DNA of 64,000 bases from contig NZ_PJIZ01000022.1 in assembly GCF_021596505.1 (NCBI RefSeq), positions 24,510-88,509 of the forward strand. Direction: 5' to 3'. Below, piece after piece: positions 43,966-52,459 of this stretch (positions are counted from its first letter, which is position 1; every line of letters starts with the position of its first letter). The notes beneath the pieces are model-generated. The model was not told where the DNA came from. It was given only the letters and a program-made list of their open reading frames with translations, and made no database searches. The DNA is from Nostoc sp. CMAA1605. Lineage in GTDB: Bacteria > Cyanobacteriota > Cyanobacteriia > Cyanobacteriales > Nostocaceae. The position numbers and the translations under genes were made by a program.

Positions 43966-46044
43966 TTAAATTTTCCCGACTGCGGCTAACTCCAAAAGAT
44001 TGATGACTGTAGTAATTAACTTATCGGATTCAATCGGTTTGAGTAGATGTTCCTGAAATCCCAGTGGAATAGATGGAGGAGATGCGGCTTCAGGAGACAA
44101 TGCTGTGAGGGCGATCGCGGGAATATTACCGCCTTGGTGTGCTTCTAGGTTGCGTAATCTGTGAATGAAACTATAACCCTCTGAGTCTGCCATTGCTAAA
44201 TCACTGATTAAAATGTCAGGTTGTGATTCTTCTAGTATTGCTAACGCTGCTTCTGTAGAGTTGGCGGCATCCGCGATCGCGCCGGATTCTTCTAATAAGC
44301 AAACTAATAAATTACAGGTATCAATTTCCTCATCGACTACTAAGACTTTGACTCCTTGGAGGGGTGTAGAACTTTGCCAAAAATTTACCTCTTGTGGCTG
44401 ATTGACATTCTCTTGATTTGCACCGATTAAAGGGAGTCGGACTGTAAAGATGGCACCTTGTCCTTCCCCTGGACTATCGGCGGTAATTGTACCACCATGC
44501 AATTCTACTAAATGCCTGACAATGGCTAGTCCTAAACCTAGTCCACTGTGCGATCGCGTGGTGGTGCTATCGGCTTGACGGAAACGTTCAAAGACTTTCG
44601 GCAGAAATTCGGGACTAATCCCAATTCCTGTATCAATGACTTGAATTTGCGCGTAAATAGAAGATTTAGGAATACCCACAGGAATAGAAGCCGAAATTTT
44701 CTGATTTTCTAGTTCAGCCCCTTCCAGTTCAATCCCTGTTAAATGGACTTCTACCTTACCACCTTGGGGTGTGAATTTAATGGCATTGGTGAGGAGATTC
44801 CAGACAATCTGCTGTAACCGTGATGGATCACCACACACTGAACCCAAGGGTGTATTCAAGAAAGTGTGTAATTCAATATCTTTGGTATCTGCTAAGGGGC
44901 GCACTACTTCTAAAGCGGCTTCAATGACGGAAACAGGATTCACTGCACATAAATTGAGGCGCAGTTGACCCCGAATAATCCGCGATACATCTAAAATATC
45001 TTCAATTAGCTGTACTTGAGTATTGGCATTGCGTTCAATAGCTTCTAGGGCGCGGGCTGTGGCTGTTGCGTCTAGTTTTTTAGCGCGGAGGATTTTCGAC
45101 CAGCCTAACATGGCGGTGAGGGGTGTTCGCAGTTCGTGGGATAATACGGCTAAAAATTCATCCTTCATGCGATTGGTAGCTTCTGCTTCTTGTCTTGCGG
45201 TTTGTTCCCGAATTACTTGAGCGCGGATTTCTTCGGCTTGTTTACGGGCGGTAATATCTTCTAAAGTCCCTACATAGCCTAATAATTCCCCCTGATTAGA
45301 AAGCATAGGAGAGGAGCGCACCTGCACCCATCGCAGGCTACCATCATGGGTATAAAACTGAAATTCTTCTGAGTAGTCGCCACCTTGTTGAATATAAGCA
45401 TTCCAACTGGCGACGGCTCTGGCTCTCTCTTCTAGGTGAACTGAATCGATCCATTTTGTATGTAAGGTATCTACCGCACTCAAGCCACAAATTGCCTGAT
45501 AGCGGGGATTTGTATATTTACAATGTCCTTCTGTATCAGTTTCAAAAATGCCTACAGGAGAACAGGTACTCAAACAACGGAATCTTTCCTCACTTTGGCG
45601 CAATTCTGCATTCATGGCTGTGAGTTGCGCGGCTTGACGTTGGACTGCTTGAGTTTTTTTAAATAATTCCACAAATACTGTCACTTTCGACAGTAAAATA
45701 TGAGATTCTATAGGTTTTAGAAGATAATCTACAGCTCCTAAAGCGTAGCCTTTAAATAACATTTGATCATTGCTACTAAATGCTGTTAAAAAGATAATGG
45801 GAGTCTGACGCGATCGCCCCCGACTGCGAATCATTGTCGCCGTTTCAAAACCATCCATTCCCGGCATCTGCACATCTAATAAAATGACGGCAAAATCCTG
45901 ATTTAGCAGACATCTTAAAGCGTCCTCGCCGGTGGTAGCTCGCACGAGATTTGCGCCCAAACGTTCTAAAATCGCCTCTAGTGCGAGCAAATTTTCCAAC
46001 TTATCATCCACTAAGAGGATGTTAACTTTGAGTTCGGGCTGCAT
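43966..46044 (-). CDS. Hybrid histidine kinase REC-PAS-HisKA-HATPase-REC
   Basis: A 692-residue cytoplasmic protein. The N-terminal receiver (about 7-125) has LLVDDKLENL and VILLDVQMPGMDGFE. A PAS/PAC domain (about 150-270; FETDTEGHCKYTNPRYQAIC, GYVGTLEDITARKQ) precedes the kinase core with H-box FLAVLSHELRTPLTAMLGW, N-box LLTNAIKFTPQGG and G-box HSGLGLGLAIVRHLVELHGG. The C-terminal receiver has VLVVDEEIDTCNLL and ILISDLAMADSEG. It is the third gene after cheR and cheB, four bases beyond cheB. Signal input may pass through methylation-type proteins, or the CheR/CheB proteins may modify the kinase pathway. Confidence 0.93.
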   Translation of the reverse strand: MQPELKVNILLVDDKLENLLALEAILERLGANLVRATTGEDALRCLLNQDFAVILLDVQMPGMDGFETATMIRSRGRSRQTPIIFLTAFSSNDQMLFKGYALGAVDYLLKPIESHILLSKVTVFVELFKKTQAVQRQAAQLTAMNAELRQSEERFRCLSTCSPVGIFETDTEGHCKYTNPRYQAICGLSAVDTLHTKWIDSVHLEERARAVASWNAYIQQGGDYSEEFQFYTHDGSLRWVQVRSSPMLSNQGELLGYVGTLEDITARKQAEEIRAQVIREQTARQEAEATNRMKDEFLAVLSHELRTPLTAMLGWSKILRAKKLDATATARALEAIERNANTQVQLIEDILDVSRIIRGQLRLNLCAVNPVSVIEAALEVVRPLADTKDIELHTFLNTPLGSVCGDPSRLQQIVWNLLTNAIKFTPQGGKVEVHLTGIELEGAELENQKISASIPVGIPKSSIYAQIQVIDTGIGISPEFLPKVFERFRQADSTTTRSHSGLGLGLAIVRHLVELHGGTITADSPGEGQGAIFTVRLPLIGANQENVNQPQEVNFWQSSTPLQGVKVLVVDEEIDTCNLLVCLLEESGAIADAANSTEAALAILEESQPDILISDLAMADSEGYSFIHRLRNLEAHQGGNIPAIALTALSPEAASPPSIPLGFQEHLLKPIESDKLITTVINLLELAAVGKI

Positions 46045-46048
46045 GAGT

Positions 46049-46621
46049 TCAGTTCCCTGTGGAATAACAAAGATTGACGAGTAAATCCGAAATTTCTGGT
46101 AATTGCAAAATCCAATCTACCGCCAGATCAGCCATAGCTGCGGCAGGCATGATCGGACTTTCAGCCGTACTTGGTTCTTGTACGATGGTAATACCTCCTC
46201 GTGCCTGAATTTTTTTCAGTCCTTGTTTACCATCTTGATTTGCTCCTGTTAATATTAGACCAATCACGCGTCCCCCGTAGGTATCGGCTGCTGATTCAAA
46301 CAATACATCGATTGATGGTCTAGCATAAGATACAGGCTGATCTATCGACAGTGCAAAATAACCAGGTTCAACTAGCAAATGATAATCAGGTGGTGCTAAA
46401 TAAACTCTACCTGGGATGATTTCATCTTTATCCTCTACCTCTTGAATTGGTAATGATGTATATGTTTGCAGTAATGCTTTGAGAGTAGCATCTGATTCTT
46501 TATGACGATGCTGCACAATAGCGATCGCAGTGGGAAAATTAGCTGGTAAATTACCCAGAATTTTTTGCAAAGCTGATAATCCCCCCAACGAAGTCCCCAC
46601 TACAACAATTTTAAAACACAC
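46049..46621 (-). CDS. cheB: CheB-type methylesterase domain protein without receiver
   Basis: A 190-residue stand-alone CheB catalytic domain. The triad residues are visible in context: Ser in VVVGTSLGGL, His in AIVQHRHKE and Asp in LTGANQDGKQGL. The usual N-terminal receiver domain is missing, so it is not controlled by direct phosphorylation. The start is GTG, overlapping the TAG stop of cheR by one base (TAGTG), so translation is coupled. It removes methyl esters from glutamate residues of chemoreceptor-like proteins. No chemoreceptor gene lies nearby. Confidence 0.9.
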   Translation of the reverse strand: MCFKIVVVGTSLGGLSALQKILGNLPANFPTAIAIVQHRHKESDATLKALLQTYTSLPIQEVEDKDEIIPGRVYLAPPDYHLLVEPGYFALSIDQPVSYARPSIDVLFESAADTYGGRVIGLILTGANQDGKQGLKKIQARGGITIVQEPSTAESPIMPAAAMADLAVDWILQLPEISDLLVNLCYSTGN

Positions 46622-47451
46622 TAGTTCAGCCTCCGGTAAAGTTTTTCACCTTTAGCTATTTCTTCATAGTATTGCTCATAAGGGGTAAATCTGAGTGATT
46701 CTTGTTTACCTAAACCCAAGATACCAAAATTACACAAACTATTATGAAATAGTGTATGCACTTGCTTTTGTAATATCTGATTAAAGTAGATTAAAACGTT
46801 GCGGCAGATGATCACATTAAATTCATTAAAAGAACTATCTGTGGCTAGATTATGCTGGGCAAATATCACATTTTCTTTTAATGTAGTGCGAAAAATTGCG
46901 TGATCATACGCGGCGGTGTAATATTCTGAGAAAGATTGCTTGCCACCAGCTTTGAGATACAGTTGCGTATATTCTTGCATTAATTTCAGTGGAAAAATCC
47001 CACTTTTGGCAGTTTGCAGTACCTTTTCATTAGTATCAGTAGCGTATATACGACAACGATGATACAGGTTTTCTTCATGGAGGAGAATTGCCATTGAATA
47101 GACTTCTTCACCAGTAGAACAGCCAGCGTGCCAAATGCGAATAAAAGGGTAAGTTTTGAGTAATGGTATAACTTTACTCCGAAAGCACAAATAAAAACTA
47201 GGGTCACGGAACATTGATGTCACGTTGACGGTGATGTTAGTTAAAAATTGTTCCAAAGATGTGCGATCGTGCAGTAATTTTTCTTGTAGTGCGGAAATAT
47301 TCTTTAGACCCTGAGAGTGTATGAAACTCAGAATGCGTCTTTTCAGAGAAGCCTGAGCATAGTTACGGAAGTCATAACCGTAATATTGGTATAAACCTTG
47401 CAATAGCAACTGAATTTCAATGTCCTCTAAATCGGGTTTAGGCAAAATCAT
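46621..47451 (-). CDS. cheR: CheR-type protein-glutamate methyltransferase
   Basis: A 276-residue protein with the N-terminal CheR helical domain (LLQGLYQYYGYDFRNYAQAS, then LKRRILSFIHSQG) and the SAM-binding Rossmann core: the WHAGCSTGEEVYSMAILLHE motif, IYATDTNEKVL and the NVIICRNVLIYFN motif. It methylates glutamate side chains using S-adenosylmethionine. It is the first gene of a cheR-cheB-hybrid kinase operon. The motility or chemoreceptor genes normally linked to CheR are absent, so a non-chemotaxis signalling role is likely. Confidence 0.93.
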   Translation of the reverse strand: MILPKPDLEDIEIQLLLQGLYQYYGYDFRNYAQASLKRRILSFIHSQGLKNISALQEKLLHDRTSLEQFLTNITVNVTSMFRDPSFYLCFRSKVIPLLKTYPFIRIWHAGCSTGEEVYSMAILLHEENLYHRCRIYATDTNEKVLQTAKSGIFPLKLMQEYTQLYLKAGGKQSFSEYYTAAYDHAIFRTTLKENVIFAQHNLATDSSFNEFNVIICRNVLIYFNQILQKQVHTLFHNSLCNFGILGLGKQESLRFTPYEQYYEEIAKGEKLYRRLN

Positions 47452-47499
47452 AATGAGGATCGTGAAGATATAGCAATCCTAAATCAATAGTGGTGCAAG

Positions 47500-47612
47500 G
47501 GAATAGGGATTGGGGACTGGGGACTGGGGACTGGGGACTGGGGACTGGGGACTGGGGACTGGGGATTGGGGACTGGGGATTGGGGACTGGGGATTGGGGA
47601 CTGGGGATTGGG
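47500..47612. repeat. TGGGGAC/TGGGGAT heptamer array
   Basis: About fourteen copies of GGGGACT/GGGGATT upstream of cheR. The array lies between cheR and the candidate small RNA. Confidence 0.9.
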
Positions 47613-47624
47613 AAAATTACCCAA

Positions 47625-47710
47625 AAAACAAAAATCCCCCTGAAAATCAGGGGGTGATTCACTTCTAGGAGGGCGTTTGTTACTTATGTATCATTCAATA
47701 GGGGTGATGT
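47625..47710 (-). ncRNA. Candidate small RNA with anti-Shine-Dalgarno core and intrinsic terminator
   Basis: Read on the minus strand, CCCCCTGA-ttt-TCAGGGGG (47636-47654) forms an 8-bp stem followed by ATTTTTGTTTTTT, a convincing intrinsic terminator. No coding gene precedes it on that strand within the 500-base gap. About 15 bases before the stem lies a CU-rich unpaired-looking stretch containing CCTCCT (47667-47672), the complement of a strong ribosome binding site. A TAGATT box at 47716-47721 could be a -10 element, giving a transcript of roughly 80-90 bases. The architecture resembles known cyanobacterial regulatory RNAs such as PsrR1, but I cannot confirm identity. Alternatively it is an attenuator in the cheR leader. 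Confidence 0.5.
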
Positions 47711-47737
47711 TATGCAATCTAGGAAAAATTTTAGGAT

Positions 47738-47945
47738 TTAGTCATTAGTCATTAGTCATTAGTCAACAGTCAATAGTCAATAGTCAATAGTCAACAGTCA
47801 ACAGTCAACAGTTATTACTCATTACTCATTACTCATTACTCATTACTCATTACTCATTACTCATTACTCATTACTCATTACTCATTACTCATTACTCATT
47901 ACTCAGCACTCATTGCTCATCTCCTACCTTCCTCAGTCCCCAGTC
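47738..47945. repeat. TTAGTCA, ATAGTCA and TTACTCA heptamer arrays
   Basis: Nine TTAGTCA/ATAGTCA/ACAGTCA copies are followed by about sixteen TTACTCA copies, then CCCAGTC copies. The array separates the candidate small RNA from the metalloprotease promoter region. Confidence 0.9.
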
Positions 47946-48049
47946 CCCATAAATGTCATGTGTTACACAATTTTATATATAATTATTCATCTATCCTAAG
48001 AGATATATATTGCTATGTAGCGATCGCTAATTTATGAAAAAAATTACTC

Positions 48050-48160
48050 AAAAACGCTAGTAGCGATGATGAAATAAACGCTAATGAAAGCCTGGTGGCG
48101 TTTTTAGTGTGAAATCGCAATTCAATCTTTCCAGGGTGGATTTTTGGCAAATTAATCCAC
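48050..48160 (+). promoter_or_regulatory. Structured leader of the metalloprotease gene
   Basis: AAAAACGC (48050-48057) and AAACGC (48076-48081) can each pair with GCGTTTTT (48098-48105), giving alternative stems ending in a T-tract. A second hairpin, GTGGATT-tttggcaaatt-AATCCAC (48136-48160), ends 13 bases before the ATG. The competing stems look like an attenuator or a 5' small RNA terminator followed by a stem that could mask initiation. Confidence 0.4.
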
Positions 48161-48173
48161 ATTTTGACTTAAT

Positions 48174-50867
48174 ATGAAAAATTGGCTCAGGAAATTGGCA
48201 ATCTACACCTTATTGGTGTTGTGTAGTTTTCTATTTAATGTTAATGATGCAGTAGCTAACGAAGTTACCAGTCCTGATGCACAGCAACTAAATTCAATGG
48301 CAATGGAGGAAAATTTAGTTGCTGCTGATGCTTTTGAGTTAGGTAGAAAGGGTGATTTCTGGCGATTTCGGGAGATAATTCAAGCAACAGACAAACAAGA
48401 GGGGCTGTTTAACTTTTATCAAAGTCCTGATTCTGGAAACATTTACTGGGAAATTCAGCCTGAACAGTTAAATAAAAATTATCTTGCGGCGGTAACTTTG
48501 GAATCGGGAATTGGGGAAGGTGGAATTTATAGTGGTTTACCGTTGGCGGACTTTCTATTTTACCTGCGCCCAGTGAATAATCACTTGCATTTTGTGGTGC
48601 GTAATGTTAAATTTCGCACTGATGCTACAAAACCAGAACAGCGATCGCTAGCTCGTTCTTTTAGTGATTCGGTTCTGTATTCCCTGCCTATAGATAGTAT
48701 TAATCCCTACAATCATCATATTCTGATTAACCTGCATGATCTTTTAATGCGGGATTTTCCAGGTTTAACACCTTTATTAAAATACTCACTTCAAACTGAT
48801 TACCGTTTAGAAATCGATAAGTCTTATTTTGGTAAAATCAGCAGCTTTCCAGAGAATGTAGAAATAGATGCCATTTATGGGTTTTCCTCAGCAGAAGGAG
48901 CAAATTTAGTTACATTACCTGATAGTCGAGCCTTGACGCTGAAGGTACATTACAGTTTTTCCCAACTCCCAGAAAATAACGGCTATATTCCCCGACTGGC
49001 TGACGACCGAGTAGGATATTTCATTACAGCGTTTCAAGATTTTTCGCACAATGACGGGTTAGATACCTTTGTGCGCTACATTAATCGTTGGCATTTAGAA
49101 CCATCTGATTCTGAAGCACCCCTATCTCCACCCAAACAACCGATAGTATTTTGGATTGAAAATGCTGTTCCCTTAGAATACCGCGATGCCATCCGCGAAG
49201 GTGTGCTGATGTGGAACAAAGCTTTTGCAAAAGCTGGTTTTGAAAATGCGGTGGAAGTGCGGCAAATGCCTGATGATGCTGATTGGCAACCTGCTGATGT
49301 GCGCTACAATACGATTCGCTGGTTTAATTCTCTAGATGCAGGTTTTGCCAAGGGGCCAATTCGCGTCAACCCACTGACTGGGGAAATATTAGACGCAGAT
49401 ATCATTATTGATGCCAATATGGTGCGTTCAGTCAATCAGCAATATCGCGCCTTGAGAACTACAACTACATCCCTGGGTGATAATTCCTGTCCGACTCTAG
49501 ATAAACAGCAGGATTCTTCAGAATTTTGCTATGGGATGGAATCTACAAATCAAGCTGCGTTTGGATCTTTGGCGTTGTCACTTTTGCCTCAAACAACACC
49601 GCAACCAGAACTGATGCAAGAATATGTACATCAATATCTGCGTTCTGTGGTGGCGCATGAAGTGGGACATACTCTGGGTTTACGCCACAACTTTCAAGGC
49701 AGTACCATGTTAACGCCTGAAGAATTAAATAACACTGCCATTACCCATACTAAAGGTTTAGTGGCTTCGGTGATGGATTATGTACCTGTGAATATTGCAC
49801 CCCAGGGAGTAGAACAGGGAGACTATTTTCCTTGGGTTGTCGGCCCCTATGATGAGTGGGCGATAGAGTATGGTTATAAACCCAGTCCACACGCAGCACT
49901 TAAACCCTACATCCCAGAAGCAGAGAAAGATTTTTTAGAGCAGATTGCTTTAGCTTCACCACAACCAGAATTATCTTACTCTACTGATGAAGATATTTGG
50001 GATATTAATCCCCTGGCTAATGTTTGGGATATGAGTAGTGATGTTTTAGTCTATTCTCAATGGCAAATGGATAACGCCCGTGTGATGTGGCAGCATTTGA
50101 ATGAGCATTCTTTGGCGAAGGGCGAAAGTTATAGTAATTTGGGTGTTTTATTTAATAAGATATTGCAATATTATTTTCGCAATGCCACTTTACTTTCAAA
50201 GTACATCGGTGGACAATCTTTTCAGCGTCTCCATGTAGATGATGATTATTCTTGGGCGTTTGTCGGAGTTCCACGAGACAAACAACATCAAGCATTGACA
50301 AAACTACAGGAGTATGTATTTGCTGAAGATGCTTTCACTTTTTCACCACAACTATTAAATCAGTTAGCACCGTCACGATGGGAACACTGGGGAAGCATGA
50401 CACCTAGTAACCGCCTCGACTACCCCATTCACGAACGGATTTTGCAGTTTCAAACTAGGGTGTTACGATCGCTCTTAGCTAGCGATCGCTTGCATCGCTT
50501 ACGGGATTTAGAATTAAAAAACCCCGATAATCAAGCTTTGTCTATTCCCGAACTGTTTGACAGCTTACAAACGGGTATTTGGACAGAAGTTTTCCACAAC
50601 ACGCAACCAAAGCAGATTTCTAGTATGCGTCGTTCATTGCAACGAGAACACCTGAATATTCTCCTAGCGATGCTCCTCCATCAAAATGATTTACCCCAGG
50701 ATGCTTGTACTATAGCTTGGTATGAACTACACCAACTCCAACGAGCCATTGACTATCAACTGCAAAAATTCGCCCCCCAACTGGATATTTATACAATAGC
50801 TCACTTACAATTTTCTAGCGATCGCATCACCAAAGCCTTAAATGCCCAATTACTATCTAGAGGTTAA
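48174..50867 (+). CDS. Secreted zinc-dependent metalloprotease (DUF5117/DUF4953 type)
   Basis: An 897-residue protein with a signal peptide (LAIYTLLVLCSFLFNVNDAVA-like, cut near residue 28). The N-terminal half contains LDTFVRYINRWHLEPSD and PIVFWIENAVPLEYRDAIRE typical of the family. The catalytic motif is VVAHEVGHTLGLRHNF, which fits HExxHxxGxxH of metzincin-like zinc proteases, with a likely Met-turn in ASVMDYVP. The C-terminal DUF4953-like part follows. The family is conserved in bacteria, and its substrates are unknown. It is monocistronic, with a structured leader. Confidence 0.9.
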   Translation: MKNWLRKLAIYTLLVLCSFLFNVNDAVANEVTSPDAQQLNSMAMEENLVAADAFELGRKGDFWRFREIIQATDKQEGLFNFYQSPDSGNIYWEIQPEQLNKNYLAAVTLESGIGEGGIYSGLPLADFLFYLRPVNNHLHFVVRNVKFRTDATKPEQRSLARSFSDSVLYSLPIDSINPYNHHILINLHDLLMRDFPGLTPLLKYSLQTDYRLEIDKSYFGKISSFPENVEIDAIYGFSSAEGANLVTLPDSRALTLKVHYSFSQLPENNGYIPRLADDRVGYFITAFQDFSHNDGLDTFVRYINRWHLEPSDSEAPLSPPKQPIVFWIENAVPLEYRDAIREGVLMWNKAFAKAGFENAVEVRQMPDDADWQPADVRYNTIRWFNSLDAGFAKGPIRVNPLTGEILDADIIIDANMVRSVNQQYRALRTTTTSLGDNSCPTLDKQQDSSEFCYGMESTNQAAFGSLALSLLPQTTPQPELMQEYVHQYLRSVVAHEVGHTLGLRHNFQGSTMLTPEELNNTAITHTKGLVASVMDYVPVNIAPQGVEQGDYFPWVVGPYDEWAIEYGYKPSPHAALKPYIPEAEKDFLEQIALASPQPELSYSTDEDIWDINPLANVWDMSSDVLVYSQWQMDNARVMWQHLNEHSLAKGESYSNLGVLFNKILQYYFRNATLLSKYIGGQSFQRLHVDDDYSWAFVGVPRDKQHQALTKLQEYVFAEDAFTFSPQLLNQLAPSRWEHWGSMTPSNRLDYPIHERILQFQTRVLRSLLASDRLHRLRDLELKNPDNQALSIPELFDSLQTGIWTEVFHNTQPKQISSMRRSLQREHLNILLAMLLHQNDLPQDACTIAWYELHQLQRAIDYQLQKFAPQLDIYTIAHLQFSSDRITKALNAQLLSRG

Positions 50868-50953
50868 TAATTTGGGCATGGGGAATCGGGCATAGGGCAA
50901 TACGGTTCAGTTAAGGTTTTGATCCCCCCTAACCCCATTAATATTATTTTGGG

Positions 50954-52198
50954 TTAACTGGGATAAACTCTGCCTTTCCACGCACCGCCGCGTCCTTGCC
51001 AATGGCGGAAGGCAGAATCTATAGTCATGAGGGTGTAAAGAAAAGCGATCGCCGGTAAACTAAAAGCAAATACAAATGAACATCGGTAAAAACGCACTGT
51101 TGGAAAATAAGCCAAAGTCATCAACAACCATGTAATTAAACCAGTAAGTGCAATAAGTTGATTTCCTAGCAATGCACCTATAAGTAAACCCAAAGGCGGA
51201 ACTAAATAAATCAACGTCATCGCCACTATAGTTCCCAACAGTAACCAGGGAGAATAATTTAATTGAGTATATGCAGTCCGCGCCACCATATCCCAAATAG
51301 TTTGCAAAGATGGATAAGGGCGCAGACTGCGAGTCAAAGAACTCAAACCCAACCAAATTTTTTTAGAGGGAGTTGGGAAAGATGAGGGAGTATTGTTCCC
51401 TCTTTCCCAGTCCCCAATCCCTAATCCCCAATCCCCAGTCCCTTTTACAGCTTGCGCTAAAGCACAGTCATCAATTAAAGCTTGACGGATGGCTGAAATA
51501 CCGCCAATTCTCTCTAATGCTGTAGTGCGAATTAAAATAGAACCACCAGCAGCAGCAGCAGTTTTATTTTGAGGATTATTTACCCAACGAAAGGGATAGA
51601 GTTTTTGAAAGAAGAAAACAAATGCCGGAATTAACAGTTTTTCCCAAAAGCTTTGACATCTCAGCTTCACCATAATAGAAGCTAAATCTAAATCTTCTTG
51701 TTCAGCCTGGGCAACTAATCGCCGCAGATTATTGACATCATGTTCAATATCTGCATCAGTTAGGAAAAAATAATCTGGTGCTAATTTTGTAGCGTTTTGA
51801 ATCCCTTGTTCTACCGCCCAGAGTTTACCAGACCAGCCAGGCGGTAAAGATACACTAGAAATAATATGTAACTGTTGCGCCTTATCAACAGCATGGGCAA
51901 CCCCTTCAGCAAAAGCAGCTGTCCCATCTGTACTATGATCATCTACCAAGAAGACATGAAACTCCCCAGGGTAGTCTTGAAGTAAAAGCGATCGCAGTGT
52001 AATCGGTAACAACTCCGCCTCATTACGCGCCGGCACGACTACACACACTTTAGGTAAAGACGTTAACACAACCTCAACCGCTTCTAACTGCGGATCTACT
52101 CGCCAAAATTGCCCCCGCAAAGTCAACAACCCCAACCAAATCAATAAAGATAGTAATGTGATTCCCAAGATAAATGCACCCATATTGCTCCTAGTCAA
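50954..52198 (-). CDS. hpnB: Hopanoid-associated glycosyltransferase HpnB, with repeat-encoded insert
   Basis: A 414-residue family 2 glycosyltransferase with an N-terminal membrane segment, GT-A motifs VCVVVPARNEAELLPITLRS, FLVDDHSTDGT, FFLTDADIEHD and the late LIDDCALAQAVKG, and three C-terminal membrane helices. The match is to the hopene-associated HpnB group. It is divergent from shc, supporting a hopanoid role, though its exact reaction is not established. After QAVKG the protein reads [15 protein letters not shown], which is translated from GGGGATT-type heptamer repeats (about 51362-51446) and interrupts the conserved run into IWLGLSSLTRSLRPYPSL. The insert is in frame and adds roughly 25-30 residues, so the gene may still work. 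Confidence 0.87.
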   Translation of the reverse strand: MTRSNMGAFILGITLLSLLIWLGLLTLRGQFWRVDPQLEAVEVVLTSLPKVCVVVPARNEAELLPITLRSLLLQDYPGEFHVFLVDDHSTDGTAAFAEGVAHAVDKAQQLHIISSVSLPPGWSGKLWAVEQGIQNATKLAPDYFFLTDADIEHDVNNLRRLVAQAEQEDLDLASIMVKLRCQSFWEKLLIPAFVFFFQKLYPFRWVNNPQNKTAAAAGGSILIRTTALERIGGISAIRQALIDDCALAQAVKGTGDWGLGIGDWERGNNTPSSFPTPSKKIWLGLSSLTRSLRPYPSLQTIWDMVARTAYTQLNYSPWLLLGTIVAMTLIYLVPPLGLLIGALLGNQLIALTGLITWLLMTLAYFPTVRFYRCSFVFAFSLPAIAFLYTLMTIDSAFRHWQGRGGAWKGRVYPS

Positions 52199-52372
52199 TA
52201 GTCAACAGTCATTAGTCATTACTTATTACTTATTACTTATTACTTATTACTCATTACTCATTACTCATTACTCATTACTCATTACTCATTACTCATTACT
52301 CATTACTCATTACTCATTACTTTTTCCTCCCTTGTCTTCCCAATCCCCAGTCCCCAATCCCCAATAAATCCC
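52190..52372. repeat. TTACTTA/TTACTCA heptamer array
   Basis: More than fifteen TTACTTA and TTACTCA copies and a few CCCAATC copies lie between the divergent hpnB and shc genes. Both promoters must be squeezed around this array. Confidence 0.9.
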
Positions 52373-52459
52373 TCAAACACAATACAATATTTGCTAAATG
52401 CGGGAAAAATTTTTTCTCCGTACTGCCGTATTCATTGCGAAAATATTGAGTAGTATTTA

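Noticed and set aside
6361..47930. Heptamer arrays considered as CRISPR arrays
   Set aside because: The units are seven bases and directly tandem without unique spacers, and no cas genes are present.
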